From CAYMUN01 sp964440265 (GTDB taxonomy: Bacteria > Patescibacteriota > Saccharimonadia > Saccharimonadales > UBA4665), in contig CAYTRU010000006.1 of the NCBI GenBank assembly GCA_964440265.1, positions 1-31,075 of the forward strand: DNA of 31,075 nucleotides, written 5' to 3'. Under the pieces are notes generated by a model. That model saw nothing but the letters and a program-made list of their open reading frames with translations. It did no database searches and was not told the DNA's origin. Every line of letters begins with the position of its first letter. The first letter of the stretch is position 1. This document shows, one piece after another, positions 14,361 through 22,251 of the stretch. A program made the translations under genes and the position numbers.

Positions 14361-15830
14361 ATGACTACTGAAGCACAGGCCGATATCGCCGTCATGGGTC
14401 TGGCTGTGATGGGGCAAAACCTGATCCTCAACATGAACGACCATGGCTTCACCGTGGTTGCCTTTAATCGTACCACTAGTAAAGTTGATGATTTCCTAGC
14501 AAACGAAGCCGCAGGCACTCGGGTCATTGGCGCACATTCTATCGAGGAAATGGTCGCCCAGTTGAAGCATCCGCGGCGTATTATGCTGATGGTCAAGGCA
14601 GGTGAGGCAGTTGATCAAACTATCGAACAATTGCTACCGCATCTGGAGGCTGGCGATATCATCATCGATGGTGGCAATTCGCTGTTCACTGATACTGAGC
14701 GTCGAGTACAAGCAGTTGAAGCTAAGGGCCTGCTGTACGTCGGTACCGGTGTCTCCGGAGGCGAAGAAGGTGCCCGACACGGTCCGTCGATTATGCCCGG
14801 TGGCTCGCCGGCCGCTTGGCCGCATGTCAAAGACATCTTCCAGTCTATCGCCGCTAAAATTGACACTGCTGCGGGTGAAATACCCTGCTGTGACTGGGTA
14901 GGGGAGGGTGGTGCTGGCCACTACGTCAAAATGGTCCATAATGGCATCGAATATGGTGATGAACAGCTGATCTGTGAAGCCTATGATCTGTTACGCAGCT
15001 ATCTCGACCTCAGCACAGACCAAATGGCTGACATATTCGGTGAATGGAACAAGGGCGAGCTAGACAGCTTCCTCATTGAGATCACGGCTCATATCCTGGC
15101 TTACAAAGATAGCGATGGTCAGCCCCTTGTCGATCATATTCTGGATGCTGCCGGCCAGAAGGGCACTGGCAAGTGGACAGTCATCAATGCTGCTGAACTG
15201 GCACAACCCGTTACTCTCATCAGTGAGGCCCTATTCGCTCGCTGCGTGTCAGCGCTCAAAGAAGAGCGGGTGGCAGCCGCAAAGATACTGCAGGGCCCAT
15301 CAGCCAAGCCGCCGACCAACAAAGCAGCCTTTATAGAGCAGATTCGGCAAGCTCTCTACGCCGCCAAAATCGTCAGCTATGCCCAGGGCTATATGCTGAT
15401 GCGAACAGCTGCTAGCGAATACGGCTGGCAACTCAACTACGGCGGCATCGCTCAGATGTGGCGTGGTGGCTGCATCATTCGTAGTCGTTTTCTTGGTGAT
15501 ATTAAGAGTGCCTATGACACCACTCCCGATCTGACTAATCTGCTCCTCGACCCCTTCTTCACGAAAGCCATTGCAACCACGCAAGCCGCCTGGCGAAATG
15601 TTATCGCCAGTGCTGTGCAGGCCGGTATCCCAGTACCAGCCATGAGCAGTGCCATAGCTTTTTATGATGCCTATCGCACAGCAAATCTCCCGGCTAATTT
15701 GCTACAAGCCCAGCGTGACTACTTTGGTGCCCACACCTACGAACGCCTGGATCAACCGCGCGGTACGTTTTCCCATACCAACTGGACGGGTCATGGTGGT
15801 ACTACTAGTTCCAGTGCCTACAATGCCTAG
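14361..15830 (+). CDS. gnd: 6-phosphogluconate dehydrogenase, decarboxylating
   Basis: Oxidatively decarboxylates 6-phosphogluconate to ribulose-5-P, CO2 and NAD(P)H. 489 residues, the normal length of the long dimeric form. Seen: Rossmann VMGLAVMGQNLILNM (11-25), NRT at 36-38 as in NADP-preferring enzymes, the substrate-binding GTGVSGGEEGARHGPSIMPGG (128-148), and the signature GHYVKMVHNGIEYGDEQ with catalytic Lys at about 190 and Glu at about 197. The C-terminal segment with HTNWTGHGG matches the family tail. It is leaderless by promoter position and divergent from pgl. Its TAG overlaps the PEP carboxylase TAG in a CTAG shared by the two convergent genes. Together with pgl and phosphoketolase it makes a route from glucose-6-P to acetyl-P. 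Confidence 0.96.
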   Translation: MTTEAQADIAVMGLAVMGQNLILNMNDHGFTVVAFNRTTSKVDDFLANEAAGTRVIGAHSIEEMVAQLKHPRRIMLMVKAGEAVDQTIEQLLPHLEAGDIIIDGGNSLFTDTERRVQAVEAKGLLYVGTGVSGGEEGARHGPSIMPGGSPAAWPHVKDIFQSIAAKIDTAAGEIPCCDWVGEGGAGHYVKMVHNGIEYGDEQLICEAYDLLRSYLDLSTDQMADIFGEWNKGELDSFLIEITAHILAYKDSDGQPLVDHILDAAGQKGTGKWTVINAAELAQPVTLISEALFARCVSALKEERVAAAKILQGPSAKPPTNKAAFIEQIRQALYAAKIVSYAQGYMLMRTAASEYGWQLNYGGIAQMWRGGCIIRSRFLGDIKSAYDTTPDLTNLLLDPFFTKAIATTQAAWRNVIASAVQAGIPVPAMSSAIAFYDAYRTANLPANLLQAQRDYFGAHTYERLDQPRGTFSHTNWTGHGGTTSSSAYNA

Positions 15831-17335
15831 CCAAGGCTTTTGCGTAGTACCGCCATGCGAGTAATGAGTTCCGTTTGTGCCGTGCTGTCCTGACTCTGTA
15901 GCACTTCTGAGCTCAGCTTCACATGCTCTATTTCATCAGGCGTTTGCGGTCCGAACTGGACGCCAAGGATTTCTTCGGCAACAGTTATGTCAGTATGAAT
16001 CGCCTGCCAAGCCTCATTCTGCTGAGCCAAGGCAGCTAAATTATCATGGTTCAGGTAGCGACCGGCAGCCTCCAAATCGGTGGTCAGACCATGATATTCA
16101 GTCTTTAATAACTCCAGCTCAGCGGGTTCCAGCTGGCCTAGGGCACGGCCGATACCGATAAACTCCGGTGGCACACCAAGAGAGTAAAAACCAGCAGTAA
16201 AGGTGATAGCTCGTGGCAGCTTTTGCTGGCCGGAAGACCGAGAATACGCTAGTAAGCCAATGTGCTGACGACGATCTCGGCGGCGAGGTATAGCTTTAAA
16301 GAAGGGCTGCATATCAGGAATAATGCTGTCCAACGTCTCTTTGTAAAAACCGGCTGCCACTTTGCTGATATTAATGAGCTGTGTTTGCTCAGCCTCTGTA
16401 AAGATACGGGCTCGAGTAGTAGGCAGGGCTTGCTCTAAGTGGGCGATGGCGGCTTTGACCTCCTCAAGAGGGTGGTCATAACGAAATGAGGACTGAACGG
16501 TAACAGTACGTAAGCCAGGCAGCTCTGCCATGAATTGGTCGACTGTGGAGGGGGCCAGCCCCCCCCGAAATGGCAAACTGCCCGGGCCAGCAAAAGGAAA
16601 GACCGGAATACCGCTCTGGGCAGCAAACTGCTGAGATTGCGAAATGGCTACTTTGTTGGCAATCAGGGTAGCCAACCGGCCAGCAGTAAGGGCGGGGTCA
16701 GAGCAGGCTATAAACAACCGCATGTACTCAGGCGGTCGACCGAAGTGAGCAGTATGTAGCTTGACATATTCCGTGAGTAATTCGCCTACAGCCTGTTGGC
16801 TTTCTACACTTTCGACTAGGGGAATCATTTCTAGATGATTGTTGTTAGGCTGCTGGTCTGGCGTAAAATCTTCGGACTTAAATTTTGCCAGCTTTTCAAA
16901 TAATTGCTGCATATGTATGAGCTGCTCAGCTCGCTCGGTCATTGGCAGAATGACCTCAAACAGGGGTCGCTCAGAAAACTGTAAGTCATGTGCGAAATCT
17001 TCGCTACTTAAAATTACCGTCATGGCTTGCAGCAGGTTATAGCCCTTTTCTTCCCAGGTATTGGGGATACGAAATGTCAAGAATTTATCACGGCCGAGTT
17101 GATGCTCTTTGAAATAATCGTGGTAGTCGCTAAACAGCCGATCGATAACGGCGGCATCGGCGTGCTTACCTTCCCAATCCCACATGTATTCGCTCACACC
17201 TAGGTCTTGGAAACAAGCTACCGCTTCAGCAACCTCCTGATAGGTGCTAATGAAAGCCCTCCCGGCTTCATCCCAGTAAGGTGCACTAGCATTATCAGGG
17301 TGTTGCGTGGCAATGGTGGGCGGAATTTTTCTCAT
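15827..17335 (-). CDS. ppcA: Archaeal-type phosphoenolpyruvate carboxylase
   Basis: PEP + bicarbonate to oxaloacetate + phosphate. At 502 residues it belongs to the short archaeal-type family (PEPcase_2), not the ~900-residue bacterial enzyme. Seen: the N-terminal IPPTIATQHPDNA, SEYMWDWEGKHADAAV (48-63), LTFRIPNTWEEKGYN, FEVILPMT, and EMIPLVESVE, all characteristic of PpcA. The family is widespread in archaea and patchy in bacteria (Clostridium perfringens, Leuconostoc, Oenococcus), implying transfer. Its ATG overlaps the aminotransferase stop (ATGA), so oxaloacetate production and transamination are coupled; product would be aspartate. It lacks its own promoter. It is convergent with gnd and shares the stop CTAG. 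Confidence 0.93.
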   Translation of the reverse strand: MRKIPPTIATQHPDNASAPYWDEAGRAFISTYQEVAEAVACFQDLGVSEYMWDWEGKHADAAVIDRLFSDYHDYFKEHQLGRDKFLTFRIPNTWEEKGYNLLQAMTVILSSEDFAHDLQFSERPLFEVILPMTERAEQLIHMQQLFEKLAKFKSEDFTPDQQPNNNHLEMIPLVESVESQQAVGELLTEYVKLHTAHFGRPPEYMRLFIACSDPALTAGRLATLIANKVAISQSQQFAAQSGIPVFPFAGPGSLPFRGGLAPSTVDQFMAELPGLRTVTVQSSFRYDHPLEEVKAAIAHLEQALPTTRARIFTEAEQTQLINISKVAAGFYKETLDSIIPDMQPFFKAIPRRRDRRQHIGLLAYSRSSGQQKLPRAITFTAGFYSLGVPPEFIGIGRALGQLEPAELELLKTEYHGLTTDLEAAGRYLNHDNLAALAQQNEAWQAIHTDITVAEEILGVQFGPQTPDEIEHVKLSSEVLQSQDSTAQTELITRMAVLRKSLG

Positions 17336-18492
17336 GACCGGGCTGCTCCCTGAGCGACAAATTGAGTTAACTGCTGCAAGGCTGATTGCAGGGTCACTTC
17401 ATCGGCGGTATAGGTGAGGCGGGCGAAACCAGGCGCACCGAAGGCCTCTCCAGGGACTAGGGCCACACCAGCTTCGACGAGTAAACGCTCACACCATTCG
17501 GTACTGTTATCAGTCAGGCTACGCAGATCTAGAAAAATATAAAAAGCACCTCCAGGTACATTACAGGTTATCCCTGGAATGTTTGACAGTCCGGTAACTA
17601 CTACTTCGCGCTGACGTTTCAGGGCATCGATGGTGGTCTGTGGCGGACGATCATGCCGTCGCATGGCCTCCAGGCCCGCATATTGACTAGGGACAGCAGC
17701 GTTCGCACAGACATGGCTCAGCAGGCTAGTCGCTGCCATCGCTACGGAGCGTTCGGCAATCAGATAACCGATACGCCAGCCAGTTAGCGCCTGACTCTTG
17801 GAGAAACCATTGACGATAATCAGTTGCTCAAAACCACAGGCTGGTGTCGGTGTAAAATCATCCTGATAGATGAGTTTGCTGTAAATATCATCAGCAATTA
17901 CCATCACTCCTGAACCTTTTAATAGCTTGGCAAGTGTACGCAGAGCAGAGGCTGAGAAAATCGTACCAGTTGGGTTCTGGGGTGAATTAATAATAATCGC
18001 TTTTGTCTGCGGTGAGAGCTTAGCAGCGATAGCGTCTGGATCAAGGTCGTAGGCTTCTGTCAGAGGCACTTCGACAACTTTTCCACCGGCTAGTTCAATC
18101 AACGGATGATAGGTGGTGGTCCAGGCTGGCGTTGGCACGATAACCTCATCACCAGGATTGAGTAATACCTGAAAGCAAGCAAACAGCGCCGGTTTGACAC
18201 CGGCTGTTACGACTACATTCGGCGCTTCAATCCAGTCTAAGCCATAGTAAGTTCGGGATTCAGATGCAATCAACTCGCGTAGCTCGGGCAGGCCAGCTAC
18301 TGGTGTATATTTATTTAAGTGTAGTGTCTGAGCGACAGCTTCCTGGATGTATGATGGTGTCTCCGTCGCCAGCTCGCCAGCCGTCAGGTTATAAACTGTC
18401 TGACCCTCAGCCGCCAATTGCTTAGCCCGCGCGTTGAGCGCCAAAGTCACACTCTCGTCTAGGCCGTTCATGCGGTCCGCTAACTCAATCAT
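17332..18492 (-). CDS. aspC: Class I aspartate aminotransferase-like enzyme
   Basis: PLP-dependent aminotransferase of fold type I, 386 residues (family ~390-400). Seen: NLTAGE near the N-terminus, the substrate-helix KYTPVAGLPELRELIA (61-76), VTAGVKPALF, PTPAWTTTY, NSPQNPTG (Asn about 173), ADDIYSKLIY (Asp 201/202, Tyr 204), and the PLP-Lys site NGFSKSQALTGWRIGY (Lys 232, Arg 240). It resembles the Igamma subgroup (thermophile/Bacillus AspC). Context with the overlapping ppcA gene supports oxaloacetate/glutamate to aspartate. The ATG at 18492 is preceded by TATACT nine bases away; an AGGAG lies inside that nine-base gap, so either the transcript is leaderless or a more distant promoter leaves this Shine-Dalgarno usable. 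Confidence 0.92.
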   Translation of the reverse strand: MIELADRMNGLDESVTLALNARAKQLAAEGQTVYNLTAGELATETPSYIQEAVAQTLHLNKYTPVAGLPELRELIASESRTYYGLDWIEAPNVVVTAGVKPALFACFQVLLNPGDEVIVPTPAWTTTYHPLIELAGGKVVEVPLTEAYDLDPDAIAAKLSPQTKAIIINSPQNPTGTIFSASALRTLAKLLKGSGVMVIADDIYSKLIYQDDFTPTPACGFEQLIIVNGFSKSQALTGWRIGYLIAERSVAMAATSLLSHVCANAAVPSQYAGLEAMRRHDRPPQTTIDALKRQREVVVTGLSNIPGITCNVPGGAFYIFLDLRSLTDNSTEWCERLLVEAGVALVPGEAFGAPGFARLTYTADEVTLQSALQQLTQFVAQGAARS

Positions 18493-18501
18493 ATAGCTCC
18501 T

Positions 18502-18507
18502 AGTATA
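18502..18507 (-). promoter_or_regulatory. -10 TATACT overlapping a Shine-Dalgarno, aspC-ppcA operon
   Basis: Minus strand reads TATACT, then AGGAGCTAT, then ATG. With +1 about 7 bases after the -10, the AGGAG would be largely untranscribed, so the two signals compete. Confidence 0.45.
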
Positions 18508-18533
18508 ACCTGTCGCTCCTAACTTCGCATATA

Positions 18534-18567
18534 AAAATCCCCTCGCGCTTGCAGCGGAGGGGATTTT
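18534..18567 (-). terminator. Intrinsic terminator after the PKD protein gene
   Basis: AAAATCCCCTC (18534-18544) pairs perfectly over 11 bases with GAGGGGATTTT (18557-18567), with a 12-base loop that can close further via CGC/GCG. T-runs flank both sides, so it may act in both directions; its main role is to end the PKD gene transcript at 18588. Confidence 0.88.
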
Positions 18568-18587
18568 ATTTTATTAATCTATCTGTT

Positions 18588-20378
18588 TTAGAGACTGTTC
18601 GACAAGCGACGGCGGTGCGCTAGAGCGGCGAAGACAGTTACTGCACCGAAGACGCCGGCCACACTACCAGGGCCCGTATTGACCAACGTAGTTGGACCTG
18701 AGGTCAAGGTAGTAGTCGGAGGGGTTGTCGGAGGAGTAGGGGGTGTCACCGCAAAGGTCACTGGCTGTTGGCAAGCCGGGCCGGTGTCAGTGATCACCTG
18801 AGCGTCGTCTATCCCACGTCCGTCGGTTACTACTTGCGCATCTGTTTGTACATCGGTTCCTGGCTGACCGTTGGTAGTGAAGCTGGCTAACACACTGACC
18901 GTGTAGTTACCGTCGGCAGCGTACTGGTGAGTCTGGCCAATTACGCTCGCAGTGGTTACTTTTGCAGTGCCATCACCCCAATCGATGACTGCGTCTCGGA
19001 ACACAGCGCCGTTGCTAGCAGTAGTCTGAAAGTCAGTGACTTTGACCGTACGGTTCTCGGCACTCTGGAGTGTCAAGCTGGTACATTCAGCTGCTGGAGC
19101 TGGAGCCACGGTAACTGTGGTTTTACAATTAGCACTAGTTACTGCTTGCAGGCCAGTTGACGGCACATTTACACTTGCGGTACCAGTGACATTATAGGTA
19201 CCCGGGGCTGCATAGACATGACTGGTAGTAGGCGTGTTTTTATCCGTACTGACACTCGATGATCCATCACCGAAGTCAAAGCTGTAACCTTCGACAGTAG
19301 CACCGTTTGAAGCGCTAGCTGTTATCGCAAAGCTGTAGTTAGTTCGTGATAGTGCCAGGGAGGTCAGTTTGTCACAGCTAAAGACGGGCTGCTGTGGGGG
19401 TACACACTGTGCACTGTCGGCAGGAATAGCTGGGTTGTACTTACACATCGGGGTAGGTGGTACACAGTTAAGGGGCGGCGCAGTGTAGTCCCATCGCTCC
19501 CCTGAACTGCTCAACAGTATGAAGTGCTTGGAGCTAGTACCATTACCGAACACCGCTGCACCATTCAGGGTTGGTGTTCCGGCCCCAATACCATAACGTA
19601 CCCCTGTTGAATAGCCAGTGCTGTCTATCGGTCCTCCCTGAGCAAGTATTTCCTGGCCTTCGGCAACATTATTATTATTAGCGTCAAAGATAAGCTGGAA
19701 GTATTTGCCTACCAATGCCGGGGAATCGCCCCAAATCCGATCACAAGTAAGATCCATGCTTGGGCGGCCAGCAGGCGGCAAGGTGATGTGTGGAGTAGTC
19801 CAAATTGGTGTGGGTGTAGTGGGAGTAGGTGGGGGAGGAGTATTAGGGGTCGCCTTCACCGGGTTACCGCAGGCTTTAATGATCGCGAACTGGAAGACAC
19901 CATCCTTGATAACGACAAAGGCATCTAGGCTAGGGCTCTTGAAAGAAACGCTGGGAGCTCGGGTGTAGAAGGTTACACCGTTTTCGACATGTTTGGTACT
20001 GCCGGGCTGGATATCTTGCCTACCGGCGGTTATAGCATTCGTAGCCACTTCTTTACCATTTTGATCTAGTACCCGTCCTCCAGCCGTTACGGTACCGCTG
20101 ACAGCTGTAGTATGGAGATTGTTGATCTCATTGTGGTCAATACCGAAGTAGTGATAAATGGTCTGCACGCTCGGGTTATTGTCGTAATTAGACTTAACTT
20201 CTGCTGTCGTAAAGGCGCCACAATGTATGACGGCGTTATTATCACAATCAGGCTGATCGGCTGCTGAAGTAGCCTGGAATAGACTGGATACCGGCATACA
20301 AATCATCAGGCCAACAGCCAAACTGATACCGATATCTTTTATGGTCCTTGATAATGTACGGGCATTTATAAATTTCAT
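18588..20378 (-). CDS. Secreted PKD-domain surface protein with LPxTG-like sorting tail
   Basis: 596-residue surface protein. Residues 1-42 form an export signal (basic start, hydrophobic ISLAVGLMICMPVSSLF, probable cleavage near TSA-A). An N-terminal domain (~43-170) that I do not recognise is followed by a Pro/Thr linker (~175-200). A Cys-containing domain precedes two PKD repeats, seen by EGYSFDFGDGS...HVYAAPGTYNVT and DAVIDWGDGTA...HQYAADGNYTV. A Thr/Pro stalk then leads to LVNTGPG (565-571), a ~16-residue hydrophobic helix and RRR. That tail matches the plan of a sortase signal with LVNTG in place of LPxTG. PKD repeats usually serve protein-protein or carbohydrate contact, so an adhesin or stalk is likely. 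It has its own promoter, a ~75-nt leader with GGGAG before the ATG, and a strong terminator, so it is monocistronic. Confidence 0.88.
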   Translation of the reverse strand: MKFINARTLSRTIKDIGISLAVGLMICMPVSSLFQATSAADQPDCDNNAVIHCGAFTTAEVKSNYDNNPSVQTIYHYFGIDHNEINNLHTTAVSGTVTAGGRVLDQNGKEVATNAITAGRQDIQPGSTKHVENGVTFYTRAPSVSFKSPSLDAFVVIKDGVFQFAIIKACGNPVKATPNTPPPPTPTTPTPIWTTPHITLPPAGRPSMDLTCDRIWGDSPALVGKYFQLIFDANNNNVAEGQEILAQGGPIDSTGYSTGVRYGIGAGTPTLNGAAVFGNGTSSKHFILLSSSGERWDYTAPPLNCVPPTPMCKYNPAIPADSAQCVPPQQPVFSCDKLTSLALSRTNYSFAITASASNGATVEGYSFDFGDGSSSVSTDKNTPTTSHVYAAPGTYNVTGTASVNVPSTGLQAVTSANCKTTVTVAPAPAAECTSLTLQSAENRTVKVTDFQTTASNGAVFRDAVIDWGDGTAKVTTASVIGQTHQYAADGNYTVSVLASFTTNGQPGTDVQTDAQVVTDGRGIDDAQVITDTGPACQQPVTFAVTPPTPPTTPPTTTLTSGPTTLVNTGPGSVAGVFGAVTVFAALAHRRRLSNSL

Positions 20379-20461
20379 CGCTACACTCCCGGCGCATACT
20401 ACGCCTTTTAAGCTTACTTTCCACCCCTGGTTCTGCTGCCAGTTATTCCAGGATTACTTGT

Positions 20462-20490
20462 ATAGTAGCACAAAATATATAGTAGGTCAA
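20462..20490 (-). promoter_or_regulatory. Promoter of the PKD protein gene
   Basis: Minus strand: TTGACC (20485-20490), 17-base spacer, TACTAT (20462-20467). It gives a ~75-nt leader with GGGAG about 8-12 bases before the ATG at 20378. Confidence 0.65.
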
Positions 20491-20524
20491 GTATATTTTA
20501 AACAATGCTTACGGTTACACGTAG

Positions 20525-20530
20525 TATACT
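20525..20530 (+). promoter_or_regulatory. -10 TATACT, leaderless, for the dehydrogenase at 20540
   Basis: TATACT ends nine bases before the ATG at 20540; no clear -35. It lies back to back with the PKD gene promoter. Confidence 0.5.
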
Positions 20531-20539
20531 TAAGAGTAC

Positions 20540-21388
20540 ATGAAGAAGATTGCCGTTATCGGAACAGGTATTATGGGTAGTGGTATAGCTGCGAACTATG
20601 TAAAAGCGGGCTACGAAGTGATTGTTTGGAACAGGTCACCTGAAAAGACCGACGCTTTGCAGCAAGCAGGTGCGACGCTAGCTAGCAGCCCGCGGGCGGC
20701 CACCGAGCAAGCCGAGATTATTTTTGAAGTCACGGCTAATGATGGATCGTCACAGACCGTCTGGCAGGGCAAGCAAGGTATTTTAGCTGGAGCTGCAAGC
20801 GATAAAATATTGATTGCTAGCGCTACGCTCTCCACTGATTGGACTGGCCGCCTTAATCAACTATGTGCCGCCTTGGGTTTTACCTTCCTTGACATACCGT
20901 TGACTGGTGGCCGGGTAGCCGCTGAAAACGGTACATTAACACTTTTAGTTGGCGGCGATGAAGGGCACTTTGAAGCACTCAAACCAGACCTCAGCCCCAT
21001 CAGTTCTAAAACCTACTACTTCGGTTCGACCGGATCTGGCATGAAATACAAACTGATTCTCAATAGCCTCCAAGCCGCCCACATTGCAGCCTTCGGTGAA
21101 GCTATGAAACTGGCAACCGCTCAGGGGCTTGATCCGACCAAAGTTGGCTCGGCCTTGTGCGACCGTCCTGGCGGTATTATCACGCAACTGGCCTGGACCG
21201 CTTATCAGCAAGCTCATCCGCCACTCACCTTTTCCGTCGACTGGATAACCAAAGATCTAGAGTATGCGCGACAATTGGCCGGGCACCAAGCTTTGCCGAT
21301 TTTAGATGAGGTGTTAGCGTCTTACCAAAAGGCGCAGGCTGCCGGGGCCGGCGACCAAGACTGGGCTTCTGTTATTAAACCTGCATAG
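20540..21388 (+). CDS. NAD(P)-dependent beta-hydroxyacid dehydrogenase (3-hydroxyisobutyrate dehydrogenase family)
   Basis: 282 residues. Seen: Rossmann IAVIGTGIMGSGIAANYVKAGYEV (4-27) followed by WNRSPEK, where R after N suggests NADP preference; DIPLTGGRVAAENGTLTLLVGG, the family's substrate-binding D-x-P-x-x-G-G-x-x-x-A-x-x-G-x-L; and GSGMKYKLILNSL with the catalytic Lys in the G-x-G-x-x-x-K-x-x-x-N motif. The family reduces or oxidises short beta-hydroxyacids or semialdehydes (hydroxyisobutyrate, tartronate or succinic semialdehyde, glyoxylate); substrate cannot be set from sequence. It stands alone between the PKD protein and the ABC exporter. The promoter -10 lies nine bases from the ATG and no Shine-Dalgarno is seen. 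It is a distant relative of gnd in the same window. Confidence 0.9.
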   Translation: MKKIAVIGTGIMGSGIAANYVKAGYEVIVWNRSPEKTDALQQAGATLASSPRAATEQAEIIFEVTANDGSSQTVWQGKQGILAGAASDKILIASATLSTDWTGRLNQLCAALGFTFLDIPLTGGRVAAENGTLTLLVGGDEGHFEALKPDLSPISSKTYYFGSTGSGMKYKLILNSLQAAHIAAFGEAMKLATAQGLDPTKVGSALCDRPGGIITQLAWTAYQQAHPPLTFSVDWITKDLEYARQLAGHQALPILDEVLASYQKAQAAGAGDQDWASVIKPA

Positions 21389-21418
21389 CGTGTCGGGCAA
21401 AAGTGCATCTGTGCGGTG

Positions 21419-21424
21419 TATACT
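21419..21424 (+). promoter_or_regulatory. -10 TATACT for the ABC exporter operon
   Basis: TATACT ends 13 bases before the ATG at 21438; an overlapping TATACA (21424-21429) ends eight bases before it and would be leaderless. No strong Shine-Dalgarno. Confidence 0.45.
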
Positions 21425-21437
21425 ATACAGATAAGAT

Positions 21438-22250
21438 ATGGCTGAAGTAATTATCTCTGCAAACAAGGTGACAAAGCGCTATGGCGGCGATATTCTGGCT
21501 GTCGATAGTATCTCATTCGAAGTGAAGCGGGGCGAGATTTTTGCGTTTTTAGGGCCAAATGGAGCAGGTAAAAGCACTACCATCAAGATGCTGACTACCA
21601 TGCTTAGGCCGACGAGTGGCACGCTGAAGTTGGCCGGACACGATGTCACCAAGGATCAAAGCGCTGCCCGCAAAGCCTTTGGCATCGTTTTCCAGGATCC
21701 CAGTTTAGACGAAGAGTTGTCGGCCTATGAAAACATGGAATTGCACGCCATATTATATGGCCTGGCAAAGGCTCAATATCAACCTCACATCGAGGAATTG
21801 ATGCAGCTTGTAGAACTTTGGGGGCGCAAAGATTCAATGGTCAAGACGTTTTCCGGTGGCATGCGTCGGCGCCTAGAGATTGCCAGAGGCTTGCTGCATG
21901 AGCCGCAGATACTATTTCTAGATGAGCCCACCCTCGGTCTCGATACCCAGACCCGTAACCTGATGTGGGAATATGTCCAGAAACTAAGCCGCGAAAAGGG
22001 CATGACGATATTCTTTACCACGCATTACCTAGATGAAGCCGAAGCCGTGGCTGAGCAAATTGCCATTATTGACCATGGCAAAATCACGGCTCATGGTACG
22101 ACAGCCACACTGTGCCAGCAGACCGGCACCAAAACCTTGGAGCAAGCCTATTTGAAGCTGACCGGCGAAACACTGCGCGACGAATCCAGCAGCGGCAACA
22201 ATGGCCTGAACTTTAGAATGTCTCTGCGCAATAAAGGGCTCAGGGGCTAA
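21438..22250 (+). CDS. ABC-2 type exporter ATP-binding subunit (DrrA-like)
   Basis: 270-residue ABC ATPase. Walker A GPNGAGKST (~40-48), Q-loop FQDPSLDEELSAYEN, signature FSGGMRRRLEIARG (~139-152), Walker B ILFLDEPTLGLD (~157-168) and the switch His in FFTTHYLDEAEA. The DEPTLGLDxxxR and THYLDEAE forms are those of the DrrA/CcmA-like subfamily of drug, antibiotic or polysaccharide exporters. One base separates its TAA from the permease ATG, so they form one transporter operon. Substrate unknown. The C-terminus after ~245 is short and polar. Confidence 0.94.
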   Translation: MAEVIISANKVTKRYGGDILAVDSISFEVKRGEIFAFLGPNGAGKSTTIKMLTTMLRPTSGTLKLAGHDVTKDQSAARKAFGIVFQDPSLDEELSAYENMELHAILYGLAKAQYQPHIEELMQLVELWGRKDSMVKTFSGGMRRRLEIARGLLHEPQILFLDEPTLGLDTQTRNLMWEYVQKLSREKGMTIFFTTHYLDEAEAVAEQIAIIDHGKITAHGTTATLCQQTGTKTLEQAYLKLTGETLRDESSSGNNGLNFRMSLRNKGLRG

Positions 22251-22251
22251 C

